Made by a program: the position numbers and the translations under genes | Shown: positions 42,499-54,089 of the stretch, piece by piece | How the letters are laid out: every line of letters begins with the position of its first letter | Numbering within the stretch: position 1 is the first letter of the stretch | Origin: Streptococcus gallolyticus subsp. gallolyticus DSM 16831 | Lineage (GTDB): Bacteria > Bacillota > Bacilli > Lactobacillales > Streptococcaceae | NCBI RefSeq assembly: GCF_002000985.1 | Contig: NZ_CP018822.1 | Location: 1,568,001-1,632,000, forward strand | Direction: 5' to 3' | Length of the DNA stretch: 64,000 nucleotides | The notes under the pieces: model-generated | Databases searched by the model: none | Told to the model about the DNA's origin: nothing | What the model saw: only the letters and a program-made list of their open reading frames with translations

Positions 42499-44028
42499 CA
42501 ATGTCATTAAGTTAAGGATCCTACTCCAATATTTATTGGATAGGGTCTTTTTATTTTTCAATAAAGTGATAAACTAAAATAAAAAAGTTGTTTTCCCATG
42601 GTTTAGTCTATACAAACAATCCTAGAATCTTGCATCTCACAACTCTCATCAGACATATCTTCCTATATTGTCGAACCAGATAAAGATTTTACCCGTGCCA
42701 GAAAGTGCTCCTTTCAACAAATGGTTTCTGCTATACTAAACATGGGCGGTCAAACACTATCAATAGAACTCATCAATCAAGACTTACCCATTTCAAAGGC
42801 TGCTTTTGTCCAAAATCGATATAACATTAAGCACCAAGCCTTCCAAGATCTCTTCAACAACTTTACACAGGCTGTTCTTCCGAAAACCGAACTTCCTATT
42901 TTGGCTGTTGATGGGTCGGATATCCATATTCCAGTCATACCTGAGGATACGGCCTCTCATTTTCCTTCAAAATCAGGTGGGAAAGCCTACAATCTCCTTC
43001 ACTTAAATGCCCTCTTTGATTTGGAAAGCAAGCTCTATTGTGATGCCTTGGTTCAAAAGAGACGAGATGTTGATGAACGGAAGGCTCTGATTGATATGAT
43101 GGAGAATTCTCCCTTTCGAACAAGCTTTCATTGTGGCAGATAGGGGATATGAATCTTATAATTTGATGGCTCATTGCCAAGAAAAAGACTGGTTCTATCT
43201 GATTCGGATTCGAGATGGGAAAAACAGTATGAAGCAAAGTTTGGACCTTCCCCCTACCGAAACCTTCGATCAATTCTTTACCTTGCAGTTAACCCGCCGA
43301 CAAAATAAAACTACGAAAGAGCTTCTTGCAAATAAGAATCAATACAAGTTTATTCCCAGCAATCAAACCTTTGATTTTCTTACTAAAGAATGGGAAAGGG
43401 GATCTAAAGAAGAGTTTTACCCCCTTTCTTTTCGCATGGTTCTGTTTCAAATAGCTCCAAATAAGTATGAGACCCTCGTGACCAATTGCGATAAACCTGT
43501 AGACTATTTAAAAAGCCTCTATGCCCGTAGATGGGGCATAGAGACCGCTTTTCGTCACTTGAAATATGCACTTGGGATGGTGAGTTTTCACGCTAAAAAG
43601 CTGGAAGGAATTCTTCAGGAAATTTTCGCTCGCCTCACCTTTTACAATGCCGTCAAAATGACCACTTCTAAGGTCATCATTAGGGAGCGAAAAACAAAGT
43701 ATAGATACAAAATCAGCTTTTCAGATGCCTGCTATATTTGTCGTCTATTTTTCCGTCACCAAATACCTTCCAAGCAAGTTGAAATCTACGTCCAATCCCA
43801 CCTCTGTCCAATTCGACCTGATAGACAGGCAAGGAGGGAAGTTCGTCATCAAACACTTGTAGATTTCACTTATAGAATAGCATAAAATCGGACAAATGAA
43901 TACAAAAAATAAGGATGGAAAGCCTCTTTTTGTGCTGGCTAAATACAAAAATCCCAAGTATCACATCAGAAAGATACTTGGGATTACACTTTATAGATTA
44001 TCTACACTGAGTTAACTTAATGACATTG
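42499..44028 (+). mobile_element. IS4-family insertion sequence, decayed
   Basis: The 1530-bp element is bounded by 17-bp perfect inverted repeats CAATGTCATTAAGTTAA (42499-42515, and inverted at 44012-44028). It holds one transposase with the IS4 YREK signature. A 12-bp stem ATCCCAAGTATC/GATACTTGGGAT (43951-43984) lies inside the right end. No clear target-site duplication flanks it (left flank AGCTGAATGG, right flank ACCTGACGGG), so the flanks are no longer those of a simple insertion. Confidence 0.88.
42598..43885 (+). pseudogene. IS4-family transposase, inactivated twice
   Basis: From ATG 42598 the frame reads ATG GTT TAG, then continues as homologous protein (SIQTILESCISQLSSD), so codon 3 looks like a CAG-to-TAG nonsense change. 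Around 43120-43130 the frame shifts by one base: SPFRTSF must be followed by IVADRGYESYNL, but one extra base turns it into HCGR and a stop. DDE residues are in AVDGSDIHIP, VADRGYES and the YREK block YARRWGIETAFRHLK. The reading of codon 3 is inference. Confidence 0.85.
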
Positions 44029-44055
44029 ACCTGACGGGTCCTTTCTACTATGTTT

Positions 44056-46389
<2,334 letters not shown>

Positions 46390-46409
<20 letters not shown>

Positions 46410-47016
46410 GGCTGCCTCCTTTCAAAATCTTTTGATTGGCACTAGCCCAAAGGTAAAATCCTATGATAACCCATAGTGTACTGAGGACTGGCCAGACCAT
46501 GAAGGACAGACTAGCTAGTAAACTTAGTCCAACATTCATAGCTGCTAGGCGGATGCTCACATGCACATCACCCGCTACCTCAGCGACAAGCTGCCTCAAT
46601 TCCATTTTCTGACCTTGCACCATTTTCCATAGATAGCGAGGTATAGCCGCTGCAAAGTATAGAATGGTGCTGCATAAAAGAGCCAGAATAATGACCATAA
46701 GAAAACCGCTAGAGACTTGAAAAGCCAGATAAAAGCCACCGAGTAGAATCACTCCGAATGCGACGAAAGGTAGATTGGAAAGCAAGTAGCGTTTAGTCAG
46801 AAAATAGCTAAATTCCTGAATATAGGCAAGGAAGAGGTTGGAAAAACTGCCCATGTCGCCTACTTGTCCTGCCAATTTTGTCAGTGTAGCAAGAGCTGGG
46901 CCGAGGGTCACCAAGGGCAGACAGGAAATCAAAAAGAGAAGGTTGAGACAAGCTGCCATCATCCATTTTTCAAAGCGGGTGTACCAGCCTGTCTGTGAAA
47001 ACATCTTGTCATGCAT
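46390..47016 (-). CDS. YesL-family (DUF624) membrane protein
   Basis: The 208-residue protein has about five membrane helices and the YesL N-terminus (FEKWMMAACLNLLFLISCLPLVTLGPALATL). DUF624 proteins accompany CUT1 sugar ABC importers, including Bacillus rhamnogalacturonan loci; their exact role is unknown. Here it follows the permease genes by 9 bases. Confidence 0.87.
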
Positions 47017-47025
47017 AGGAGCACC

Positions 47026-47853
47026 TTATCCTTTCTCTGCGCCATCTGTCGCCCCGTCTACAATCTGTCTTGAGCAGAGGATGTAGAGGAGAAGGATTGG
47101 CAATAAGGTCAAAATAACAGCTGCAAATGTCAAATCCCAGTTACGGATGAAGTCACTCATGTACTTGTAGACACTGAGCATGAGGGTTCGCTTGCTGGAG
47201 CTGGATAAAAAGACCATAGGGATGTAGAAATCATTCCAGATACGGATACCATTGATTAGTCCCAGAGTAAAGAGGACAGGTCGGGTAATCGGTAGGATAA
47301 TCTGGAAGAAAATCCGGAAATCACTCGCCCCGTCAATCCGTGCGGATTCTTCGATAGATGCTGGAATGTTACGGAAGAACTTGGTCAGTGTAAAGACTGG
47401 AAAGGACATGCCTGCAATATAGAGCAGGATAACACCAGATATGGTGTTTAGGAGTCCCAGATTGCGCATGATGACAAAGAGCGGCATCACGCACAGCTGC
47501 ACTGGAAACATCATACCAAGAAGGAAATAATTGCTCAACAGCGTTTCGTGCTTAAACTCATAGCGACTAATCCCGTAAGCGACCATGGCACTGAGGAAAA
47601 TCAGTCCCACCACACTTATCAGCGTAATGGTCAGACTGTTAAAAAGGTAACGGAAGAAATGGTCCTCTGTCAGCACGCGCACATAATTGTCCAAGGTAAA
47701 AGCTTTTGGAAAGCCGAAGGTATTGCTGGCCAACTCTGAACTAGTTTTAAAGGAGTTCATAAAGGTGATGGCCAACAGCACCAGCGTGATGGAGGTAAAT
47801 AAGAGTAGGCAGATGGAGATGATATTTTTTAGAAGGGTATCTTTTTGCTTCAT
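47026..47853 (-). CDS. CUT1 sugar ABC transporter permease (MalG-like)
   Basis: The 275-residue permease has six helices and the ATPase-contact loop SIEESARIDGASDFRIFFQII. I start at ATG 47853 (MKQKDTLLKN), after AGGTG at 9 bases; a GTG 4 codons upstream overlaps the previous gene. It pairs with the permease directly upstream. No ATPase gene is in the cluster, so a shared ATPase such as MsmK must power it. Confidence 0.9.
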   Translation of the reverse strand: MKQKDTLLKNIISICLLLFTSITLVLLAITFMNSFKTSSELASNTFGFPKAFTLDNYVRVLTEDHFFRYLFNSLTITLISVVGLIFLSAMVAYGISRYEFKHETLLSNYFLLGMMFPVQLCVMPLFVIMRNLGLLNTISGVILLYIAGMSFPVFTLTKFFRNIPASIEESARIDGASDFRIFFQIILPITRPVLFTLGLINGIRIWNDFYIPMVFLSSSSKRTLMLSVYKYMSDFIRNWDLTFAAVILTLLPILLLYILCSRQIVDGATDGAEKG

Positions 47854-47854
47854 A

Positions 47855-48769
47855 TTAACGAACACCTGCCTTTTCTTCTAATTTACGGGTCACAAAGGAC
47901 ATGAGAGCTGTCATGATGAGGATAATGATAAACATAACGACAGAAATTGCTGCACCAAATCCCATATTGGATTTGCCATTCAAAGCTGTACCAAAGGTAT
48001 AGCGGTAGAACATGATATTGACGAAATCAAGTGAACCGTCTGCTCCACCTGTCACACCACCTAATAGGAAGGGCAGGTCAAAGACTGCTAAGGCCCAGAT
48101 AGTGGACATGGTCATATTTGTCGAGAAGGATGATAGCGACATAGGGAAAATGATGCGGGACAATTTAGTCCATTCATTTGCACCGTCCATATCTGCTGCC
48201 TCTAGAAGAGAAGGCGAAATCACTTGCATGTCTGAGTAGAAAATCATCATCCCTGTGCCAATCCCTTGCCAGAGGACAACTCCAATCAGAATCGCAAAGG
48301 CCATCTTTGGATCCCCCAGCCAGAGTTGGGCTGGCAAGCCAATTTTCTCCAAGAGGTCATTGAGACTACCGATATTTGGGTCAAAGAGAAGAGTTGTGAA
48401 AAATCCGATAATGGTCGAACTAATGACGTAAGGAAAGAAGAGCATGAGTTTAAAGTAATTATGACCTCTGACCTTGATAAAGAGGAAATAAGCCAAGATA
48501 AACTGGACAGGTGTCACGATAAACCAGATACAGATTATATATTTTAGGTTATTCCAGATAGCATTGGCAAAAATGGGTGCCACTGTCTTGTCTGTAAAGA
48601 GAGTCACAAAATTGTCAAGCCCGACAAACTTCATAGGTCCAATCCCACCCCACTCAAAGAAGCTATAATACATAGCACAAAAGAGCGGAATAATGGCGAA
48701 AATGGTATAGATGATAAATCCAGGACCGATAAAGCCTAGCTGAGGCCACTTTTTAAAAAATGCACGCAT
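47855..48769 (-). CDS. CUT1 sugar ABC transporter permease (MalF-like)
   Basis: The 304-residue permease has six helices and the loop LLEAADMDGANEWTKLSRIIF. I start at ATG 48769 (MRAFFKKWPQLGFIGPGF) after AAAGGAC; the longer frame reaches back into the binding-protein gene. It ends one base before the next permease ATG. Confidence 0.9.
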   Translation of the reverse strand: MRAFFKKWPQLGFIGPGFIIYTIFAIIPLFCAMYYSFFEWGGIGPMKFVGLDNFVTLFTDKTVAPIFANAIWNNLKYIICIWFIVTPVQFILAYFLFIKVRGHNYFKLMLFFPYVISSTIIGFFTTLLFDPNIGSLNDLLEKIGLPAQLWLGDPKMAFAILIGVVLWQGIGTGMMIFYSDMQVISPSLLEAADMDGANEWTKLSRIIFPMSLSSFSTNMTMSTIWALAVFDLPFLLGGVTGGADGSLDFVNIMFYRYTFGTALNGKSNMGFGAAISVVMFIIILIMTALMSFVTRKLEEKAGVR

Positions 48770-48795
48770 AAGAAGTCCTTTCTGTATTAAATGCC

Positions 48796-48819
48796 CCTTG
48801 AGAAATCGATTTCTCAAGG
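48796..48819 (-). promoter_or_regulatory. Intra-operon stem-loop between binding protein and permease genes
   Basis: A perfect 24-base palindrome with 10-bp arms CCTTGAGAAA / TTTCTCAAGG has no following T-run. Such hairpins after binding-protein genes stabilise the upstream mRNA so that receptor outnumbers permease. Confidence 0.65.
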
Positions 48820-48830
48820 AGGCCAGTAAG

Positions 48831-50075
48831 TTAATCCATGGCTTTTCCAATCTTGTCCATGAGTTCATCAACTGTCATAGAGCCATCAAGGACTTGAGTG
48901 CCTTCTTCTTCCCAGATGGAGGCTGCTGAGGTATCCCCTGAGGAATGTTTGGTCAACATAGATTGCCATGTGCCTACTTGACGGTCAGCATCTGCAATTT
49001 CAGAAGTCACACCTTTTACGGATGCAATGTCGGCACTACCAGATACAGCTTGGAGTTCTGTGACATAGATTTCTTGTGCTTCTTGTGTCGCCACGAAATT
49101 GAGGAAGGCTTCTACTGCTGCTTGATTTTCAGAGTCTGCATTTCCTGAGAATCCATTTGCAAATGATCCCATCATCGTTTTTTGACCATCTTCGCCTGGA
49201 ATGTGGAAGGCTCCAAAGTTGAGGTCTGGATTATTTTCAGCAATGGTCTGATTCATCCAAGAGCCGTCAATGGTCATAGCTGCTTCGCCTGTTGTGAAGG
49301 CAAGAGTCTGACCATTTGTGTCCACACCTTTAAAACCATCACCGAAGTAGCCTTTTTCTGCCCAATCTACAACTGTTTGTAAGGCATCACGTGCTTCATC
49401 AGAATCTGCTTTAACCGTGTAATCATTAAAACCTGCAGCGTAATCAGGGTATTTGGTAGCAAGAATATACTCATAGACCCAGAGCAGTTGCCATGAGCTC
49501 ATGCCTGATAGGGAGATCGGTACATATCCCGCATCCTTGATGGTCTCCAGCATGGATTCAAATTCTTCAAATGATTGGGGCTCAGAGAGGTTTAATTCTT
49601 CAAAAATATCTTTATTGTAGTAAGCAACACGCGTATCAAAAGCCATCCATGGTACGGAATAGGTCTTGCCATCGATTTGTGCTAAGTCAAAGGACTCTTC
49701 GTTGAGCGCAGATAAGTCAACTGAATCGGTGATGTCCAGTACTTTACCTTGTTCGACATAGGTGGCCATATTTTCAGTCGCAGTCCCATTTGTCCAGAAG
49801 ACATCAGGACCTGTGCCAGACTGGAGAGCTGTGGTCAAGAGTGAATAATAGTCGTTGCTGGCTTTTGATTCGTATTCGACTTCGACATCTGGGTACTCTT
49901 CCTCAAAAGCTTCGATGACTGCTTCAATCGCCCCGTCATAACTTGGGTCGTGTTCCCAAACGACTAAATCGCCAGATACTTCCCCATCTGCCGATGAGGA
50001 ACTGCCGTTGCCACAGGCTGCAAGTAGCATCGCGGAGCAAACAAGGCCGAGCCATTTGATTGATGTTGATTTCAT
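48831..50075 (-). CDS. CUT1 sugar-binding lipoprotein
   Basis: The 414-residue lipoprotein has a signal peptide with lipobox LLAAC, a serine tether, then an SBP family 1 domain (LVVWEHDPSYDGAIEAVIEAFEEEYPDVEVEY; GTGPDVFWTN; TFTTGEAAMTIDGSW-type motif as AFTTGEAAMTIDGSW). It presents an oligosaccharide to the two permeases downstream. The sugar is unknown; the operon suggests a rhamnosyl-glucoside. Confidence 0.92.
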   Translation of the reverse strand: MKSTSIKWLGLVCSAMLLAACGNGSSSSADGEVSGDLVVWEHDPSYDGAIEAVIEAFEEEYPDVEVEYESKASNDYYSLLTTALQSGTGPDVFWTNGTATENMATYVEQGKVLDITDSVDLSALNEESFDLAQIDGKTYSVPWMAFDTRVAYYNKDIFEELNLSEPQSFEEFESMLETIKDAGYVPISLSGMSSWQLLWVYEYILATKYPDYAAGFNDYTVKADSDEARDALQTVVDWAEKGYFGDGFKGVDTNGQTLAFTTGEAAMTIDGSWMNQTIAENNPDLNFGAFHIPGEDGQKTMMGSFANGFSGNADSENQAAVEAFLNFVATQEAQEIYVTELQAVSGSADIASVKGVTSEIADADRQVGTWQSMLTKHSSGDTSAASIWEEEGTQVLDGSMTVDELMDKIGKAMD

Positions 50076-50094
50076 GAGTGTTCTCCTTAAATTT

Positions 50095-52362
50095 TTAATT
50101 TTTTTCTACGATTACTTGGACTCCTTCTGGAGCCTGATAGGTCAGGTCGAGGCCATTTGCTGTACGCTTCCAGCTGACAGATACCAGACCTTTTGGAGTG
50201 ATGACTGAGCCCTTGGCCCAACTGAGATGCCCGATTTTGGGGGAAATAAGTATCCGATTGAAACCAGGGTCCAAAGGCTGGATTCCCAGAGTATATGTCG
50301 GAAGCACATAGAGTGCGACCGCTCCCCATGCATGACAGTCACTGCGTTCGCCATCTACTGCCTCAATCGAGGTTGTCAGGTTTTTGGCCAACATAGCTCG
50401 CCAGATGTCCCAGTAGTGATCGCTGAGTTCATAAAGATTCACTTTAGCCAAGGCCTGAAAGAGGTAGAGCGACATAGCCACCGAGCACTGGGCAAATTGT
50501 TCAGGTCGTTCAACCGTCGTAAGAAGGATTTTCCTGCCCTCTTCTGGACTGACTAGACCGGTCAGGATGCCAAAAACTTGTGCATGCTGACTGTAACGAT
50601 TTGTTGTCGGTCCATCTTTTAGGAATCCTTGACTGTCCATTGTCTGGCTGATTAGTGATTTTTTCAATTTGATTGCCGACTGCTTCCAAGTTGCATAGGC
50701 AAGTCCATCATCCATGACTAGAGCCAGTTCTTTTGCTGCTTCTAATCCCATCAGATAGAGCAAACTTTCCAAGGTAATCTCATCGCCGCCTGCCACAATC
50801 GGGACACCAGATGATTCCTGCCACTCTTTGGTCCAATCGATAAAGGACCAGTGGGGTGATTTTCCATTTTCCGTCCCAATTCTCTCAACCAAACCCCTTG
50901 GTCCAATATGATTAGAAAAGTAAGCCAAAACCTTTTGAATGGTCGAAAAATGTCTCTCCACCAGACTTTTGTCTCCAAAATACTGCGAGTGATCCAAGAC
51001 CATCAAAATGTAAAAAATAGAAAAGGTCGGGATAATATTATCAGCGTGAGAGGGGGCAGCACCATTTAAGAGACCTGACTGAAACTGGCTATCCTTGAAG
51101 TAATCCATCGCCTGTCTTGCCAGTCTATCATCCGCAGATACCGTATAGGTATAGAGAGCTTGTGCCCGTGTATCCATGACATATTGGAGCTGCTCATAGA
51201 AGGGACAGTCTTCGTAGGTCTCATGCATACATCGCCGCAGGGTCCGCTCGCTGAGCTCCCAGATTTTTGATAGGGACTCATCTGAGGTCTCAATCTGCGT
51301 CTGTACTTGAAGCGGATAGCCTGTCTCCTCGTAGTCAAAACTACCAAGCAACAAGTCCTCCTCCACCACCTCAATCTCTAAGCGAATGAATCGGAAAGTC
51401 CGAAACCAGTAGGGTTCAACAGTTTCAGGATGTTCTTGACTGCCAAAACCAGCCACATGATAGTCATCTTGGAAACCTTCCAGATGACCGTTTTCAAAAT
51501 CCAATCGATTTCCTTTAACTGGAATATCGAGGCCGTTGACCATGGTACGTTCTGGAAGGGCATACCCTTCTGATTGTAGAATCCGCATTTGACTTTTAGT
51601 ACCGTTAGCGACTTGCAACTTGAGAAATCCTGTCATCTCCTCGCCAGCGTCCAGTTCGACCATGTGACGACTCTTTGCAGGTAAGGTAAGAAAGGGAGTC
51701 TTTCCTGTCAACCAATCTTGCCAGACCTCCTTGTCTTGAGTTGACTCCCTCACCACTAAGATGCTTTTGAACCGTCGTGCCTTTCGATAGAGAAAGGGAA
51801 TTGTCCGTTCTATCAGATATCGCTGGTCTTCAAACTTAATTTCAGTTGCGGTAGGCCAATTGAGCTCACTAACTGGCCTCAAGCACCAATCCCTCAAATC
51901 TCGATTGCCAGACCGTTTTTCATAGAGTTGTAAAGGGGCAAAGACAGGTGATTCAGAAACCAGTTGGACTTTTTGATTTTCATAGACTGACCAAGTAGCG
52001 TCGCTATTTAGCTCGGGATGAGTATCCGAATGAAGATAGAGACCCGCTTGACCAGAGCCTATCAGCGAAAACATCCGATTGCCACTAGACTCTGGATAGG
52101 TCAAGACAATCACACCAATCTGATTCAGTCCAACCTTGAGAAAATCTGTCACGTCAACCGTATCGATATATCTCGTTTTTTGACTAGAACGCTGAGGTCC
52201 AATCTCGGTCAATCGACCGTTGATATAGAGTTTGTAACGGTCTGACGCGAGTATTTGTAGCTGACACGTCTCAAGTTTTTCGAGAGAGATATCTTTTCGG
52301 AAATAAATTTCCCGACTGCCTATCCTATTGTCACTGTGTAGACCAATCCATTTGGCTGCCAT
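50095..52362 (-). CDS. GH78-type alpha-L-rhamnosidase
   Basis: The 755-residue protein has N-terminal beta-sandwich domains (YFRKDISLEKLETCQLQILASDRYKLYINGR), then an alpha/alpha-barrel with YEDCPFYEQLQYVMDTRAQAL, the GH78 conserved block that normally reads DCPxRDE. It ends with GERSDCHAWGA and the C-terminal beta-domain (PLDPGFNRILISPKIGHLSWAKGSV). Here Phe-Tyr-Glu replaces Arg-Asp-Glu around the acid region, so activity or specificity may differ. No signal peptide is seen, so it acts in the cytosol on imported sugar. First gene of the operon; AAGGAGG precedes the ATG. Confidence 0.82.
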   Translation of the reverse strand: MAAKWIGLHSDNRIGSREIYFRKDISLEKLETCQLQILASDRYKLYINGRLTEIGPQRSSQKTRYIDTVDVTDFLKVGLNQIGVIVLTYPESSGNRMFSLIGSGQAGLYLHSDTHPELNSDATWSVYENQKVQLVSESPVFAPLQLYEKRSGNRDLRDWCLRPVSELNWPTATEIKFEDQRYLIERTIPFLYRKARRFKSILVVRESTQDKEVWQDWLTGKTPFLTLPAKSRHMVELDAGEEMTGFLKLQVANGTKSQMRILQSEGYALPERTMVNGLDIPVKGNRLDFENGHLEGFQDDYHVAGFGSQEHPETVEPYWFRTFRFIRLEIEVVEEDLLLGSFDYEETGYPLQVQTQIETSDESLSKIWELSERTLRRCMHETYEDCPFYEQLQYVMDTRAQALYTYTVSADDRLARQAMDYFKDSQFQSGLLNGAAPSHADNIIPTFSIFYILMVLDHSQYFGDKSLVERHFSTIQKVLAYFSNHIGPRGLVERIGTENGKSPHWSFIDWTKEWQESSGVPIVAGGDEITLESLLYLMGLEAAKELALVMDDGLAYATWKQSAIKLKKSLISQTMDSQGFLKDGPTTNRYSQHAQVFGILTGLVSPEEGRKILLTTVERPEQFAQCSVAMSLYLFQALAKVNLYELSDHYWDIWRAMLAKNLTTSIEAVDGERSDCHAWGAVALYVLPTYTLGIQPLDPGFNRILISPKIGHLSWAKGSVITPKGLVSVSWKRTANGLDLTYQAPEGVQVIVEKN

Positions 52363-52386
52363 GACCTACCTCCTTTCTATGAATCT

Positions 52387-52415
52387 AGTATAGTAAAGCG
52401 CTTACAAGTTTTCAA
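52387..52415 (-). promoter_or_regulatory. Promoter of the rhamnoside operon with cre in the spacer
   Basis: On the minus strand -35 TTGAAA (52410-52415) and -10 TATACT (52387-52392) are 17 bases apart. The spacer contains TGTAAGCGCTTTAC (52393-52406), a full CcpA cre, so glucose should block RNA polymerase directly. The AraC protein encoded divergently is the likely activator. Confidence 0.78.
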
Positions 52416-52518
52416 TGATTCCATTATCAAAAAAGATTGATATTTTCTAGATTATTTTGTAGAATTTTAATATAAATTGATATTATTTTGTCAAATTGTG
52501 CGGAAGGATTGACTAAAT

Positions 52519-53586
52519 ATGAACAAAGATCAACTCATCAAGAAACTCTATACCTATACCCCCATTGAAGAAGAGCTCATGAAGCATTATGAAATCCGAA
52601 ACGATTACAAGTTAATTGAGGATTTCAATGCTAATTTAGATAGTGATTCTTCTAAAGAAGTCATGTCTAGCATTGTCAGCAAGTACATCAGCGAAGAAGG
52701 AGAAGAGCTGCCCTTGTTTCCTGTCGATTACTTCTTCTCGGAGGATGATTTGATCAAAATCAAGGTGACCCAGCATACTCGCTACTCGACGCCCATTCCT
52801 CACTATCATAATTTCTACGAAATATTGTATGTCTACGAGGGGGATTTTGAGCAGACCATCAATCATCAGACAATCCGCATGAAATCTGGGGATATTTGCA
52901 TCATCTCGCCTGGTGTCCATCATTCTCTGGATGTGAATAATTACAGTATTGTACTCAATCTCATCATAGAAAATGACACCCTGATTAGATTTTTACGAGA
53001 CGACTTTTCTACCAGCACTTTTTTCGCTCCGCTTTTGCAGTCCGTTTACGCGACTCCTTCAGACTACCCATTTTACATCGTAGAGACATTTGGCGACCGC
53101 CTCATCAAGGACCTCTTTTTATCCATCTATCTGGAAACCTTAAACAAGGAAACCTCCTATCCCGCCCTAATCCACTCCTACCTTCTCCAGCTCCTGACCC
53201 AGCTGGAACGCCAGCATCAAGACTCCACCACGGTATACAATACCTTGAAAAATCAAGAGTTGCTGGACTTTAAGCTCTTGAAAAAAATGGATCAGGAATA
53301 TGCAACCATTACCCTCGCGGCTTTGGCCGAGGAGTTTCACTATTCCAGCCAGTTTATTTCCCACCGTATCAAGCAACTGACCAATAAAACCTTCCAAGAA
53401 TTTATCACTGATAAACGCTTATCTGTCGCCTGTCAGCTCTTGGAGCATTCTAATTTTAAAGTCAAAGAAATTTCCTACAAAGTCGGCTATCAAAATGAAG
53501 AACATTTCAGTCGCCTCTTCAAAAAACATTTCCAAGCTCCCCCCCTCCAGTACCGCAAACAATTTAACAGCGCCTTTAAAGCATAA
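52519..53586 (+). CDS. AraC-family transcriptional regulator
   Basis: The 355-residue protein has a cupin-type N-terminal domain (PIPHYHNFYEILYVYEGDFEQTINHQTIRMKSGDICIISPGVHHSLD) and a C-terminal double HTH (TLAALAEEFHYSSQFISHRIKQLTN; VKEISYKVGYQNEEHFSRLFKKHF). The PHYH and GVHH histidines are the usual cupin positions. It is divergent from the rhamnosidase operon and probably activates it in response to the sugar. Confidence 0.88.
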   Translation: MNKDQLIKKLYTYTPIEEELMKHYEIRNDYKLIEDFNANLDSDSSKEVMSSIVSKYISEEGEELPLFPVDYFFSEDDLIKIKVTQHTRYSTPIPHYHNFYEILYVYEGDFEQTINHQTIRMKSGDICIISPGVHHSLDVNNYSIVLNLIIENDTLIRFLRDDFSTSTFFAPLLQSVYATPSDYPFYIVETFGDRLIKDLFLSIYLETLNKETSYPALIHSYLLQLLTQLERQHQDSTTVYNTLKNQELLDFKLLKKMDQEYATITLAALAEEFHYSSQFISHRIKQLTNKTFQEFITDKRLSVACQLLEHSNFKVKEISYKVGYQNEEHFSRLFKKHFQAPPLQYRKQFNSAFKA

Positions 53587-53592
53587 GAAAAA

Positions 53593-53631
53593 GCACCCGT
53601 GGGTGCAATGTCATTAAGTTAAGATCCTACG
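53593..53631 (+). repeat. Solo IS4-family terminus inserted in the AraC gene terminator
   Basis: The stem GCACCC/GGGTGC (53593-53606), preceded by AAAAA, should be followed by TTTTT. Instead the IS end CAATGTCATTAAGTTAA (53606-53622) and GATCCTAC begin there, 25 of 26 bases as at the left end of the IS at 42499 and in the same orientation. No transposase follows. Confidence 0.8.
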
Positions 53632-53679
53632 AGGCTGGGCAAAAACTAGCTTCTCACAAATCGAGTAGAGGCTGGGCAA
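53631..53679. repeat. Two copies of GAGGCTGGGCAA
   Basis: The 12-base word occurs at 53631-53642 and 53668-53679. I recall GAGGCTGGGCAAAA at the ends of small streptococcal repeat elements; these look like truncated copies, one abutting the solo IS end. Confidence 0.5.
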
Positions 53680-53714
53680 GACTCTATTGCTACGATTCAA
53701 CGATGACACATATT

Positions 53715-53746
53715 TCAAAAAACAGGCCAAAATAATTGGTCTGTTA
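53715..53746 (-). terminator. Terminator of the ICE backbone operon
   Basis: AACAGGCCAA / TTGGTCTGTT (one mismatch) with a 5-base loop and six T on the minus strand; the stem overlaps the stop codon of the last gene. Confidence 0.8.
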
Positions 53747-54040
53747 TTTGTAATTATTGCTCTCTCGCCTACCTTGTCTAAACCTCTCAATGTTTTTTTC
53801 CAATTGTTCCGTGTTAAGTTTATTTTTCGCTTCCTGAATTGACCTATCAAGACTTTGTTCCTCATCGGTTATAACGCTTTGAGATATTTCAACTCTCCTA
53901 TCAGGCTTGAAATCTGGATCAAAGACCACATCTAGGAGCTCTTCTACTTTGGTTAGTTCACTATCTGACATCTCTGATAGTCGATGAATCAGTCGTTTGA
54001 ATTGATCCTGGTTCTGTTTTTTCTTTTGAAAAAATTTCAT
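53744..54040 (-). CDS. Small ICE protein, 98 residues
   Basis: Starts MKFFQKKKQNQDQFKRLIHRLSEMSDSELTKVEELLDVVFDP and continues as charged helices. No membrane segment or known motif. The ATG at 54040 follows AAGGAG; a longer frame upstream overlaps a terminator at 54060-54086. It is the last gene of the backbone set; I do not know its role. Confidence 0.65.
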   Translation of the reverse strand: MKFFQKKKQNQDQFKRLIHRLSEMSDSELTKVEELLDVVFDPDFKPDRRVEISQSVITDEEQSLDRSIQEAKNKLNTEQLEKNIERFRQGRRESNNYK

Positions 54041-54059
54041 TATCTTCTCCTTAAATCGT

Positions 54060-54086
54060 AAAAAGGTAGCCCGCATAGGACTACCT
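54060..54086 (-). terminator. Terminator between two small ICE genes
   Basis: GGTAGTCC / GGGCTACC with a 5-base loop and five T on the minus strand, directly after the stop of the 54090-54479 gene. Confidence 0.78.
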
Positions 54087-54089
54087 GAC

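Noticed and set aside
42262..42561. A 99-codon minus-strand frame across the IS left end and the mobilisation upstream region
   Set aside because: It spans an IS terminus and the putative oriT and has no ribosome site.
42489..44038. Target-site duplication around the IS
   Set aside because: The 10-base flanks (AGCTGAATGG and ACCTGACGGG) share only scattered bases.
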